64,000 nt of DNA from Areca catechu (taxonomy: Eukaryota; Streptophyta; Magnoliopsida; Arecales; Arecaceae): NCBI GenBank assembly GCA_021397845.1, contig CM038040.1, positions 47,573,088 to 47,637,087 of the forward strand, given 5' to 3'. The position numbers were made by a program, and so were the translations under genes. The notes under the pieces were generated by a model. It was not told where the DNA came from. It saw only the letters and a list, made by a program, of their open reading frames with translations, and did not search any database. Of this stretch, positions 12,422-25,716 are shown piece by piece. Position 1 is the stretch's first letter; every line of letters starts with the position of its first letter.

Positions 12422-14550
12422 CCGTTCATCATATCCTTTCATCCCCACCATCACCAACAATTTCGACCATCACGCACCATCATCCACCATATCCAATATG
12501 TTCCATTACTACTTATCACTACAAATAATTTCGACCACTTCCGTCTTTCGCTGCTGAGGATCACCACTCAACACCATGCATCCCCAACCATCACCCAACT
12601 TTATGAAATGATAGAACAAAAGGAGAAAGGCTAGCAAGAATATAATAAAACATAATAAAGAGAAAAGGCTTATCGATCCAGGCACATCTTAAGGTTCATA
12701 GGTTGCTTGAAGGCTTTCCCTCAGGATTAGAATGGTTCTCCTGTGAACAATGCATGCATGCAATAGGTGGTACCCGAATGGCCGAATCCTAAAAGATCAT
12801 GCATGAATTCAGTCAGTAGCAGAGAGATGGAGTATAGAGAACACAAAGTCAAACGGATTAAAAAATAAAAAATAAAATAAAATTTAAAGGCAACAAAATC
12901 AAATAAAACACAAAGGAGGATGCCATATGCCTATATTTGCAAATCATGTAACGTGTCATATACAAGCACCTACATGGCACTGCATCCAAAATTTAAAAGT
13001 TGTAAAACATACTAAGAAACCTTTAGTTAAATAATATTAAAATTACTAATTATTTAAAAGGTTTCTAACGGTACTCCAATATTTTAAAATTTTGAAAAGA
13101 AGAGGACTCGGTAACGTTCAATGAAAGGTCAAATTTTCTAATATGGCATCTCATGGCCACATGCTGGAATCTTGGATTTTATTACGAGTATTCTAGAGAA
13201 TAGCGTTTGTTCTCATAGGTTGTGACCCATAACCACACTTACATAAGCGTGCTTTCCAATGATTTCTTGCAGCTCATGTCCCGTTCATTAGGCCTTGAAC
13301 TCATTTAGAGCATTAACCATTATAGTTGAGAACCAACATCATACGGATGGGTATAGAGAGATGATTCTCCTGTTTCAGTGTTCTTTATTTGTCTTTTTTT
13401 ACGGTTTGTTATCGGCCACCGAACCTGTTTCATGGGATCTCGACGAAGAAATATTGGACTGCCACTACAATATATATATCTAACTAATGGGTCTCAAACC
13501 CATCACCCTTACAAACCATGGACTTGCAGACTCCTCGCTAGTCCCATGGTAGATGGGATTAGCTGAGGCCGTTGATATAATCAGTTGTGAGTACGCTGGT
13601 CTCCTCGTATCCTTAAAATGTTTGTATGAGTTTAAAGAATCTACCGGTTTTAGGGTTGGCATCACTGCAATGAACATTTTGTTTTAAATAAATAAAATTG
13701 GAATCACCGCAACAGACTTGTTTCAAGAGAAAAAAAAAGGGTCCAATATTATAGATGTTACAAGGACATGGGCATTGGACTGCAGATTGTTATATTGATT
13801 ATTATATTGTAGACGTGTATGCATCTATGTGTGCATGTGCATGAGAAAACATTTGCAATAGATTTTATATTTAAGGTACGATGTCAACGGGTGGACAGGG
13901 GACGTCAAGCAAGACCACGGATCGGGTTTCCAAGATGAGCTTTGAAACTTTGCTTCAAGGTGTAACCATCGTACAATTAACTTTGGAAGATGAGCAAGTC
14001 TCTGTGAAAATCCAAGTTAACCTGTATCATTTTTTTTTTTTTTTATTGGTTCACGTGGATCCAAGTTGACATGATGGGATGGGATGGAATATGCATTAAA
14101 TATTGGAAGAGTGGGTGCATGTTATCAACGTAACAAAGAGTCGGTTTTTTTTTAAAAAATTTTGGATGATCAAAATACCTTTTCCTCCTAATATTTTTCT
14201 CTTGGATACTACAGAGAACCAAAAATTGCATGGTGGGCAGATCATTTACGCCTCATTGAGTTGGAAAAAGAAGATGACGATGAAGACAGAAGAAAGCATC
14301 GAGAGTCCAATGTCGTGCCTCGCCACCTCATATGCGATCCCTCCCCACGGTCAGATAATCACTTGATATCCTTCACCTTCCTCCCGTTCTCTCTCAACTT
14401 TTCATCGTTTTCCCCGTCTCTCTTCAGCACAAAGCTCGCGTCTCCATTCCTCTTTATCCCTCCAACTGTATAGAGAGAAGATAGAATAAAATGATAAATA
14501 TATGCCAAAACAGGGATGTCATAATACTATTTCGGTCATTTTGAATAATC

Positions 14551-15075
14551 TTATAGCATCCGTGATAATTTTATGAAATTCCGGGAGTCATAAACCAAGT
14601 CACGAATGACATGTATTACGGGTAGAGTATATTAGAAACTTTTATTTTATATTTTCTGCATGGGTGTCATAATTTTTTAACTAAAGTATCGTAGTTTTTA
14701 AACTGGAATGTCATAATACTGTTTTGAATAGTTTTTAAACTGGAATGTCATAATACTATTTTGAGCTATTTAATTAATCTTATAACATCCGTGATAATTT
14801 TTGATACTCTGGGAGTCATAAACCAAGTAATTGATAATATGTATTGTAGATAGAAGGGTTAGAAATTTTTATTTTATATTTTTTGTATGGATGTATTTTT
14901 TTAACTAAGGTGCCGTAGTTTTTAAACTGGGACGTCGTAATACTGTTTCACTATTTTGAGTAATCTTATGGCATCCGTGGTATTTTATGACATTTTGAAA
15001 ATCAAAAACTAAGCCACAAATTACATGTATTGTAAATACAAGGGATTAAAAATTTTTATTTTATATGTATTACAT
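14551..15075. repeat. Three-copy ~190-230 bp tandem repeat
   Basis: The phrase TTATRRCATCCGTG marks unit starts at about 14551, 14780 and 14966. Each is followed by RGTCATAAACCAAG-like sequence, an ATGTATTRYRG block, TTTTTATTTTATAT and GTAGTTTTTAAACTGG. Unit 1 is longer because an internal ~30-bp phrase (TAGTTTTTAAACTGGAATGT...) is itself doubled near 14690-14750. Confidence 0.85.
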
Positions 15076-15197
15076 TTTCTGAATAGGTTATTTCATTCGT
15101 AGGTAACTCCAAAATAAAAGTTGCTTTTACTTATTTTCCGGTATCTGTTTTTCTCTCAGAATATATATTTTTCTGTGAAAAAAAAAAAAAAAAATTC

Positions 15198-15535
15198 AGA
15201 GAAGGGAATAAAGCGGTGCCAGTACAATAAGCGGATTACAGGGACTTTATTTCACTTCAACCCCAAATCAAACTGAGAAAGAAAAGACTTACAACAGATT
15301 TCAGTCGCGTCAGGTAGAATTGTATCTCCAACCAATCTGACCAGGCTCAGCTTAGAAATCCAATGTGAAGCATAGCCAAGAAGCCAAGCCCAAGCAGTAT
15401 GGTACTTGGTTCATTCATCCATCAACACTTGAGGCGCGACTGCAGACTTGACGGCATTGCCAGCAGGCACCCGGGCAAGGATCGAGAGGCAAAGGTATGC
15501 CAGAAGAATTTTTACACCAAGCACATGCGATGCAT
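15198..15535 (-). other. Orphan terminal-exon-like segment
   Basis: Read on the minus strand, this segment is richer in GC than its surroundings. One frame reads LLAYLCLSILARVPAGNAVK and continues to end ..APQVLMDE with a TGA at about 15413. Downstream comes a T-rich leader-like stretch and an AATAAA at about 15246. It has the look of a last exon plus 3' UTR, but I see no acceptor or upstream exon and do not recognise the peptide. It could be a gene fragment carried by a transposon, a non-coding transcript, or chance. Confidence 0.25.
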
Positions 15536-15770
15536 GTAGCAAGATAGATTACCGATGTTTAAGCCTTTTATTTTTATTTTATTTTATTTTTTTCCCCAAA
15601 AAATTTTTGCTAGACGATTTTTTTTAGCTCATACATCTCTTTTTAATAAACGGTGTCACAGAAAAAGCTAACTGAATGGTGCAACGGTAAAGCCACGGGA
15701 CCTACATATAGTTAAAAATTAAAGATATCAGCCACCACGTCCGGTTCTCCAGTCCAGCCAAAAATGATAA

Positions 15771-16097
15771 GGATCTATTTGGATATCTTGATCCAAAATT
15801 CCATATAATTCATGAATTAGATTAGTATAGCTTAAAAAATTAATTTAAACTAAACTTATATTTCTAATACTCATGAATCTTTGGAGTAAACCAACCTGAA
15901 TCCTATAATTTTTTTTTCTTTAAAAAAAAAAAAAAAAAAACCCCTCATACACTTTTTTTTTTTTTTTTTTCTATATGAAACTCAGACCGCTCCATTCTAA
16001 AAGTCCAGAATATTGAAAATTTAAATCTAATCCAAACTGCTTTTCTTCTAGTTACAATAGTCTAATCCACACATAACCTAGACAGCCAAACAGGCCC
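15771..16097. mobile_element. Tourist-like (PIF/Harbinger) MITE
   Basis: Imperfect terminal inverted repeats: GGATCTATTTGG at the left and CCAAACAGGCCC at the right (reverse complement GGGCCTGTTTGG). It is flanked on both sides by TAA (15768-15770 and 16098-16100), the usual 3-bp Harbinger target. It is 327 bp, AT-rich inside, with poly-A and poly-T runs and no coding capacity. Confidence 0.75.
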
Positions 16098-16239
16098 TAA
16101 CTATTTTGTTTAAAATACTTGTAGCACCCTGCTCATCTTTTGTGTATGAGTGATCATAGAGGTTCAGGCTCAGCATCAAACTCAAAAGGTTAAAGGAAAA
16201 GAATGGGATAAAAAGAATCAGCTTGTTCCACAATCAAGT

Positions 16240-16732
16240 TACACGAATAGAGTTTAAACAGAACAAGCCCTTATAATCACAAAGCGCGCACAAGTTAGAA
16301 TACAGTAAGCAGGCAATTGTTCATTCTAAGACGGGCAGTATCAGCAGTGCTGCCTGAAACTTTGGTCCGTAGGTGCAAGGATAAAAACATTGTATGCGCT
16401 AAAATATAATCTGGTTGGATCAAGCACACATCACCAACACCACTGTATCAGCAAAATACATTCTGCACAAGAGCTGCTGCTACTTCAACCAGACATCCCA
16501 CAACCCCGCAAGTATCACCAGCAGTCCAAACAACTCTTGCGACAGACCGGTTGCCTTTCACCATCTTCCAGTCATATTTTTAGAAAATCACCAGCAGGAG
16601 AAAAATGAAAAATAAAAACAAGGCACTTCTCCTATCACTCCATAAACTTTGGCAAATGATGTGAAGCACCCCTTGGAATTAGAAGGCCGCAGAAAGAAAA
16701 ACTGTGGAATTAGCACTGCATGTCATCAAACA
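16240..16732 (-). other. XPO1 3' UTR (end approximate)
   Basis: The sequence following the XPO1 stop on the minus strand is intermediate in GC and free of obvious transposon signatures down to about 16240, which fits a 3' UTR of roughly 0.4-0.5 kb. No clear AATAAA fixes the end. Confidence 0.4.
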
Positions 16733-19700
16733 CTATGAGTCTACCATCTCATCCTGCAACTCACTTGGGGCGATGAGCCCAGGGATGGAGAGCATCCGTT
16801 GGCGCTCCCTCTCTCTCTGGGCTGCAGCCTCCTCGGCATAAAGATCCTTGTTGTCCTGCAGATCAGTGGTAAGGCATTATAGTTAGAGTAGACCTGAAAG
16901 CCCACCACAAAAGAATATATAGTATCCAACAATCTTAACCAACCCAGTAAACTAATTCAGACTTTGACTTAGGCAGTTTAATTTTGATTGCATACGGTCA
17001 ATCAACTTAGTCCTAACCACCCAGAGTAAACCATATATGAACATTTAAGACTCTATCAATGGATACATCACTACTTATCCAATTAGATCTTAAACAACCT
17101 TCCCCATATTTTCTTGATATCACCATATTCAAAATGCCATATATAATCAAAGAACATAATTGCATGCAACTCAATTCAATTTTAATAAAAAGGTATTTGA
17201 TTTCAGCTAATATGTTTACTTATAATCAAGGATTCAGGTCCCGACAGGACATCCCACGGGACACCGGGACGGGATATTATCCCATGTGTCGGGACAGGAC
17301 ATCCCGCCAATGTCCTAATCGGGACACCTTGGACATCCCATGTCCCAAGTGTCGGGACGGGGCGGGACGCCGACGCGTCCCATTCCAGGTAAAAACTGGG
17401 ACAGCCCTGTCCCACGGGATTTAAAACCTTGCTTATAATGCATTTCATGTATTTCACTTTCCCTTATAATATAGATTTCAGCAGCTCCGAGAAAAGGGGT
17501 GAAAAAAAAGAGATGATTCATCCCTATATCAACATAAAAAATGTACATTCAAATTCACCCGGTTCTTAAAAGATGGCCCAACCTAAAGTTAGACCCAAGC
17601 CATCTAATGCATGCCAGGCTGAGACCGTGATGCCATCAGCATTTACAGTGCAATGTCATACAAGACTTGAAGGCATGCACTTTCAATGACGTCAAAATAA
17701 AGAAACTCGCTGTCACAGCAAGAAAAGAAAATTTAAAGAGGTGTGTGGTTCATAATTCTAAAAGAGCTTTGCAGTTTTCTGGAGATCAGAAAGAAAATGG
17801 AATTTAATTGAAAATAATGAGTATTGTTCTTGATGAGAAACTTGGACTTGATTTACTGCTAAACAAACAAAAAAAATCCTCAAAAACCCATTCGAAACAA
17901 GGTTTGCCTACTCAAAAATCCTGCAGACAGAAGACTACCCAGACATGCAAACCCTCATCTCTTTCCGCAGGTACTTGGGAACTTACCCAGTTTTGTAATG
18001 GTTATCCCTGAAGGTCGTCTATTGTCGCAACAGTTTTTTAGTGGTATCTGATAAAATACCATAACAAGGTTCCTACTTCAGGCAAATGGATAATGTCATG
18101 TTTTGTTGTTTAACACCCACATTGAAAGGTCATCCACCATCAAGTAACAAGCATAGGGTGCATATCTGGATCATGCAAACCAAAAGACAAGCATATTAAA
18201 TCAATTGCATTACCTGAGCTGAAAACTCTTTTGATTGCACAAGAAAGTCCCGTATGTGGTTCTTAAAGGTAGGAAGATCGTTTCTTGACTCAAACAATCC
18301 ATCAACAAATTGAGTCACCTGGAGAAGGTAAAGTTTGATACTAAGCCAGCTTTAGATGAAAGAAAGGCACGAGAAATCAAGTTCCTACCTCTGCTGCTGT
18401 CATGTTTGGAAATGATGATCCCAAAAGTTTTATGGTGTAATCACGCACAAACACTGTATTATTAGGGTATGGATAAGGTACCGTAGCAGCATCCCACAGG
18501 GGCTCAGTTAGTGAACCAGAATCTACCTGAACATTGATCAATACATAACATTTAGCATATAGAAATAACAGTGGATTAGCAAAAATAAGTAATGTTTGCT
18601 TCTTACCAGGCAAAACAAATGCTGAAGCACTAAAACATGCAACTTGAAGCCTGGCTTGTGAAATGTGTCTGTCAAGACAGCAAAAATCTCTTGCTCGATC
18701 GTTAAATAGTAAGTTCTATAGAATTGATTGCAGAACTCCGAAACCTGCCAATGGACCATGTTTGAATGGTAAGACATTGCGCGTTTTATGGCACATAACC
18801 AAGGTTTGCATTTAAAATCACACCTGGAAGTTCTTCAGCAACTCTAACAGAAGACTTAGACCAGTCTCTGCAATATTCCGTTCAGTATGCCGAAAAGCCC
18901 AGATGATGGAATCCAAGACAAGTTTCAATTGCTGTCATACACAAAAACAAAAGAACAGTTTATTAATAAAAAGCAAATTTATATATAAATAAAAAATAAC
19001 TCGAAACTATTTGACATGGCATTTTTTCTCATTACACTTGCATTACATATGATGCCAGACTGCATTATCTTAATACTAACCTGACTTGACAACTGAATTA
19101 AAGCTTGAAAACAATGGGTACCGATTGCACGTAGTAAACTGAAGAACTTAAGACGATGCTCTGGATAATCCTCAAAGTTCTTAGTGATCATCTGCAGTAT
19201 AAAAAGTAAGTTCATAATACAATCAAACAAAAGCAATCAAAGACACATTTTGTTCATAAAGTGTGTATAATCCTTACCTCAAGAGTACATTGAAAAACAG
19301 CTTCAAATATGCGAGGCACATCCTCCATCATAACACCCTTGTATCTATTTAGCATAGAGTCCATAAAATGGTAAGAAATAATAGATTAGTATATAACCAT
19401 ACGCTGAAAACACTAATTGACAAGTCAAACCAAAACCAGCAAAATTATTGCAATGACTCAACCATATATGCGCTGCAATGCCAAAATATATTTATAAGAT
19501 TCTGAAGTAATGAAGAAAAACAGCTGGCTTCTTAAGTTTTTATGAAATGCAAAAGCCTAGTAATTCAATTGGACCCATTTACAATGAATTTATCTAAAGA
19601 TTTCTTCATAGTTATGTCATTCTTCATGCCACAGAAAGTTTAGCAGACATACCAGAATTAAACAAGGGACCATGTGATTTTGTTCGATAGATAAAGAAAC

Positions 19701-22700
19701 AAGGAAAGGGATATTAAGTGATGCAATAATACACAACATTGTCAATTCCATCAAAAATAAACTAAAATGTGGTAAATACATGCTGTCGCATGGTCCAACA
19801 AGCATGTCAAGCACTCTTTGCAACCATATCATCACAGTCCATTCAAGCCCAACAATGATATATGTTCCTTCTTTTTCAAGGTGGTGATAGAATAAACATC
19901 CACATGTCAAGAATCAATGATAGTGGAATCACCTTTTGAACAACTAATGCATGATTCAGTTACAACGGTTACTAGGAGCGATCATTGACAATCCAGATGG
20001 TGACGTGAATGCCGATAGTCTCTCATTTATGAATGCTGTCTCAGTTAAGGATGGATGCAAATTTTTCTAACTGTTTTCCTTTAATTTGGCAGAACAATTT
20101 GGTTAGTAAAGCATAAAATCAGTACACAATCATGATGTGAGTTGAACAGAAGTATTTTTCCAAACTGACTTCAACAAGATCAACATTTATCACTAAGAAT
20201 GACAGAAAGTAGTTTTAGTTTAATTGTCTCAAAACTGACCACTTTTTATTGGCTCTTTATGTCAAACCAAAGAAAATTAATAAAGAACTTAAGTGGAATG
20301 AACAGTGACATTCTTCCATTATCATAAAGCATTAAGAAGAGTGTTTACCAAAAGATTGAACAACAGAAAGGGCAGATGCAATAGCTGAGCAAAAGATCGT
20401 TAATATGAATTTCCAACATCAGCAAACACATTGTAATGATCTTATCATGCCTAAAAAATACAAATTGAAAGGTTTAACAATAAAGAGTCTTGAATTTCAA
20501 GAATAAAAATCAAGAAGTGAAAACCAAGACCTAAAAAGCACCGAGATAGAGTGTCAAAATGAGGATCTGAGAACTCAGACATTAATTGGGCATTCAACCC
20601 TTGATAGCATACATGGTAACAGATAAACATCCAAACATCAGTCAAGTTAAAATTATGGCACTTATTTAAATATGATCTCTTGTTACAATCACGGAAAGCA
20701 ATTTCAAAGTTTTCTCGTGTTATTACCATAAACACTAATGATATCACACGCCAATGTAACATTATCACTAATGACTTATCATGAAGAAGCTATGACTAGC
20801 TCAAAACTAGAAGGGACTAGGTTTTTGCCCCTTTTGGGTGGAGAAGTAGATAGTCGGCTATTCTTTATGATTAATTACTTCTTTACAGAATTTAAAATGA
20901 ACAAAATCAGATATAAAATAATCAAGCAGATATTAGTGACATGCTGAGTAAGCCATAACAGAACAAAGAATAGAAAAATTTATACATACTTGTTTATAAT
21001 GGTAGCAAAGAGTGACAAGACTTCTGATTCCCTAGCATCAGGCACATTTCTAGCATAGTCACCAAGGACAGGATCCATCATCGGTGGAACAAACTGCTTC
21101 CCAATATGTGGTTGATCTTCAGCCTTGTCTAAAAATGTCTCAATTAGCTTGAGAGTCTCACGCTTCACAGATCTGTTAGTGCATACAAGTACATAACACT
21201 GCTAGAATAATTCCTCAAACCCTCAATTAGAAGAAAAATGTTAAAAAAGAGAAAAAATAGGGAAAATTGCAAATTCACAATTTTACCGTAAAAGTTTTAC
21301 ATAAGATGTTCTTGAAGCAAAGGGCCCTCCTTCAGAAATGGTATTAGATATAAGCTCACTGTACATTCTGTTATGTGAACCACATATAGTGAAATTAGCA
21401 TCCCCGCCATAAAAGGAAAAAAAGAAAAAAGAAAAAATTTTCCATGCATACAAGTTTGAAAGACTAAGGCTAAATTTGGATCCTGTATTGAGGTGAGAGA
21501 AGAAATGAAAAGGAGGTTGGGAATTAAGTAGATAATATTACACTCCCATCTTCCTCTGTTTCATTTCCTGTCTCTTAGTTTTGGATAAACTAAACAGAAC
21601 TGAAAAGAAATTCATTTGCAAACATACCTGTATACAGTAAGCATGTCCAAAAATATTAATGATATCTGCGGAAAGAAATATGTTCCAAGTGAACTAGCAA
21701 CGCTGGTGTTTGTCTGCCAAATAACAACAACCAGAACCACTTAACACCCATACTGAATTAAATAAAATCAGTCAGAAATATTACTAGAAAACAAGATCCA
21801 TACCATACAATTACAACACTGCAACATCAAATGTTGATACACTATCAATTAAAAACTTCCCATCAGGGTTCACCGAACTGGGCATATTACTAGAAAACAA
21901 GGTCCATAGCGCAGAATTACAACATTGCAACATCAAATGTTGATACGCTACCAATTAAAAACTTCCCATCAAGGTTCACCAGACCGTCGAATTGGGGGCA
22001 TGACAAACCATCTGGTTTGGGGCATGCCAAACCATCTTGATCAATCAACAGCTGTCCAAGACAGTTCCAGTGTTCAAAACGAGAAACTAGCAAAAGGTGG
22101 GAGAGGAAGAAGGAGAGGGGGGGAAAGGGAGATGGCCTCTGGAGGCTGCCAGAGGGTAGCCGAGCTGGCTGCGCCACCATCGAGCTCGATGGAAGCTGGA
22201 GGATGTCGTAGGAAGGGAAGGAGAGGGAGAGGCCTCTGGAGGGGCAGCGATGCCGCTGCACCACTGCCAAGGCCGGAGGAGGGGCTCCGCCCTCCTCCTG
22301 ATTGAAATAGGGGCTTCGGCCCCTATTTCACATTTTTGGGGGGGTTTATTGGGTGAAGTCAACAATTGTATTGCTTACTTCAACCAAAAATCAAAAAAAA
22401 AGGATAGTAAAGAACAATGAAGTCAACAACACAGTTGCCAACTTCACCTAATAAAACCCCAAAGATACAAAACAGGGGCCGAAGCCCTTGTTTCGATATG
22501 AAAAAGTGTAAAGGCCCTTCTTCATCCTTCACCGGCCTTGGCAGCAGTGCTGCGACCTCACTGGTTGTCCGAAGGCCTTTGGTGGCCTCCTCTCCCTCTC
22601 CTTCCCTCCCTCGGCCTTCCTTTGACTTCTACCAAGCTTGACATTAGCATAGCAAGCTTGACTGCGCTCCTCTCCCGATCTCCCTCCACCCTCTCTGTGT

Positions 22701-25682
22701 TGGTTTGGACCCATTACGAAATGGCCTGGGGGTGTGTCAAACCACACTGTCGACTGACCAGTCCGAGGTCTGGTACCAGGACAACGAACTTTGTTTCCCA
22801 TCATACCAAAGTATGAACAACATTTATGTCAATATACTTGAGATAAAATAATTTTGCTATACACATGTATGGATGCATTTTGGCTGCAATTTAAAACTTA
22901 TACCAAGCACAAAAGTGTTCCACCTTGCCCGTCCACCCCTACCCAATTTGCCCACACCCTGTACACACCCACTAAAGCCAAACCACCAGCAAGCAAACAA
23001 ATTCTATGTCCACCATGAGTTGCATGAAAGAAAAATGAACAACATTTGTGTCAATTTACTCGAGACAATAATTGCTATGAACACATGTAAGGATGCAATT
23101 TGGAATTTAGACTAAGTACAAATGTGCGTCATCAAACCCATCACTTTCCCCCTCCTAATTTGCCCATACCTTGTACACACCCACCCACACCCAAACCACC
23201 AGAAAGCCAACAACCGTTACATCCACCAGAAGTTGCATAATAAATCTTTAGGCAGCTCGGTAAAATGACAAGACACAATAATTAGCTAATATAAAAATGA
23301 CAGCAAGTGCAGAATAGGGCATGCTCTGACTTGAGCAAAACAATTCTGATTGTTGTGATAATAAATAAAAAAGAGAGTAATTAATCAGTTCTTTTGAAAC
23401 TTTTTTTTTAAAATTTTTAGTCAAACTTTGCTAAGTTTACCTGCAATATATTAAGAACAGTTCTTATGATATCTTGATCCTTCAGGATGGCAACACTTTG
23501 GCTTGCCTGTCCGATGATTTCAGCCCATTTCTGCAAAATTTATGAACACCCATTAATGTCATCAGCAGGTAAAGCCATGTTGAGGATATGGTATAACAGA
23601 TGACCAAATATGACTGAAACAAAATTAACAAGAGCCAGAGAACAACAGCTGATACTACAGCAAAATACACTACCTGATTTGGAAGGTCCATTAACCTTTT
23701 AAGATACTCATCCCGTCTAGCAGGATCTGATTCTGCTTGAATCATATGACCAACCTGCAGGAACTTGAAGTAATGACCAATGTATTCTAAAGAGATGGAA
23801 ACATATAAGATGTATGAATTAAGAACAGATATCCACACAATAAGATGTATCTCTTTACCGATTCATAGAATGTGTGAATCTGATGAGGCTCAAGATCCGC
23901 AACCGTGCTTGGAAGGTTTGATAAAAGTTCAGACACAAATGGCTCATTCTCACCTACCTGAAACATCAAAAGGTATCGTCCATAACAAATGATGCTAATG
24001 ACTATCATTCATCTTGATCTACTTGATTCTCTAATATGTCAAACTAGTAATTTTCAGCTGTCAGTGATCCAGAAACAAAGAAGATTTCTTTCTTGATTAC
24101 AGATAACTTACCAAGATGACTTGATCAACAAAACCTAATGTACCAACATCAGCAATTTGCTTTCCGAGATGCAAGCAATCAAAAGGTAATAGGAAAAAAA
24201 AAGAACAGGTTCTTGATGATACCCACTCAGGAAAAAAAAAAAAAAAACAGAGAGAGTGGGGTGGGGTGGGGGGGGGGGGGGGGGGACTATAATGCCATTT
24301 TTTTTCTCTTAGGAAAAGGAATAATTTGGAAATTATGACATTAGAAGTGCTTGAGCTATTTACAATATGACATTGGTCTAACTATTTTCAAGTGTGACTA
24401 GTGTGTAGACATATACAAAATGCTCTTGCCAGCGGTTCCATATAATTAAAGTGTTGCCACAGATTGACTCTAGATGCAACACTTCAAGTTGATCGAAGAC
24501 TTTGAGGTCAAGCCTACATTTCATGCATTATCAGTACTGTACAGATGACAGATCACAACAAATAATCAATTATTCTAAAGTATGAGAATGTAATATTAGT
24601 ATTCAAATTACTGACAATTCCTGTGGCTCCACATAAGCCCTTGACATACTGCACAACCAAGCTTTTATGCTGAAATGGATGTCAGACTGACAAAATCTAA
24701 GTAAAATTATCATTCTAATTTAGGGTGATTATTATGTGTTCATTACTAGAAAGACAGTTATAATAAGTTTCTTATATTTCTTGGCATGTAGATCTTTCCT
24801 CAGGTAGCAACGCAACCATTTCAAATGAATAAAATCGTGATACACAACTGATCATTTTTATTCTTACTAATGCAGAGGTGCATTCCCACAAACACAGAAA
24901 CACCAAGTTAAATTAGGTAACAAAGTTCTAATAGCAACAAATTAAAGGTTAATTTTACCTGTGTAATTACAAATTTACGTTTACACTTTTGAACAATTTT
25001 CAGGAAAGTATCGCATGCCATGTCCTGGAAAAGATATAAACCATTAGTCACAGAAATAAGCATTCCAATCTGTCCTTTACCATATGCTCAGATGCTCCAC
25101 ATCATATCATCATAACAAAAATGCAGCCAGTGCTTATAATTTAAAACAAACTTTGCTTCAACAAAAAGCAAGCGGAAAATAAAACATTAAGCAGAAATAT
25201 AGCATTGGTTGACAGGAACATAAAAAATAGTTCTCTAAACAAAAAAGCAATGTATATTAAAGGAAGAACAGTAAAAGAAGCAATCACGAAACATCTAGTA
25301 CTGCCTACAAGCACATACGAGCATAACAGTATGGCATGCACATATCATCACTATAATCATCATTAAAGTCTTTTTTCATCAAACAAGGGTTTGGCTATGG
25401 GGCACCACTCTAAGTAGAAGCCTCTATAGAACAATTGATGACATCTTACATCCAGCTTTCAGCCTGCCGCCAAACCTTTAAAACCAGGGATGAATTTCTT
25501 GCAAAGGTTAAATTTAGGCAGGAGGACTTCCCTTGAAATGCTTGTGGCTGATAGGAAGATCTACCATATTGGTCACAGTTCAGGCTCTTATGCAAGTAAC
25601 CGATGACAGTACAAGGACAGATGCAAGTAATGGATCATATATACATATGCATGCATGCATGCATGCATGCATGCATACATAC

Positions 25683-25716
<34 letters not shown>

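Larger units (their letters stand above)
11711..16239. other. Tail-to-tail intergenic interval
   Basis: Between the 3' ends of eIF3a and XPO1. It holds a GA microsatellite (11903-11923), the ~105-bp repeat at 12172-12421, the ~200-bp repeat at 14551-15075, an orphan terminal-exon-like segment (15198-15535) and a Tourist-like MITE (15771-16097). From about 12430 to 14500 I see AT-rich sequence with short open frames only and no recognisable gene. Confidence 0.6.

Noticed and set aside
15661..15760. Sequence like a plant SINE A-box region (TGGTGCAACGGTAAAG)
   Set aside because: No matching B box or 3' tail was found, so the resemblance stays anecdotal.
20990..20990. Apparent frame break at the exon 25/26 junction of XPO1
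   Set aside because: Placing the donor one codon earlier (ACAA|GTATGTAT) and the acceptor at TAG|ATACAAG restores NKYKG exactly with a strong GT-AG intron.
21917..22804. Several overlapping open frames on both strands
   Set aside because: All fall in the GC-rich foldback element, where stop codons are rare by composition.
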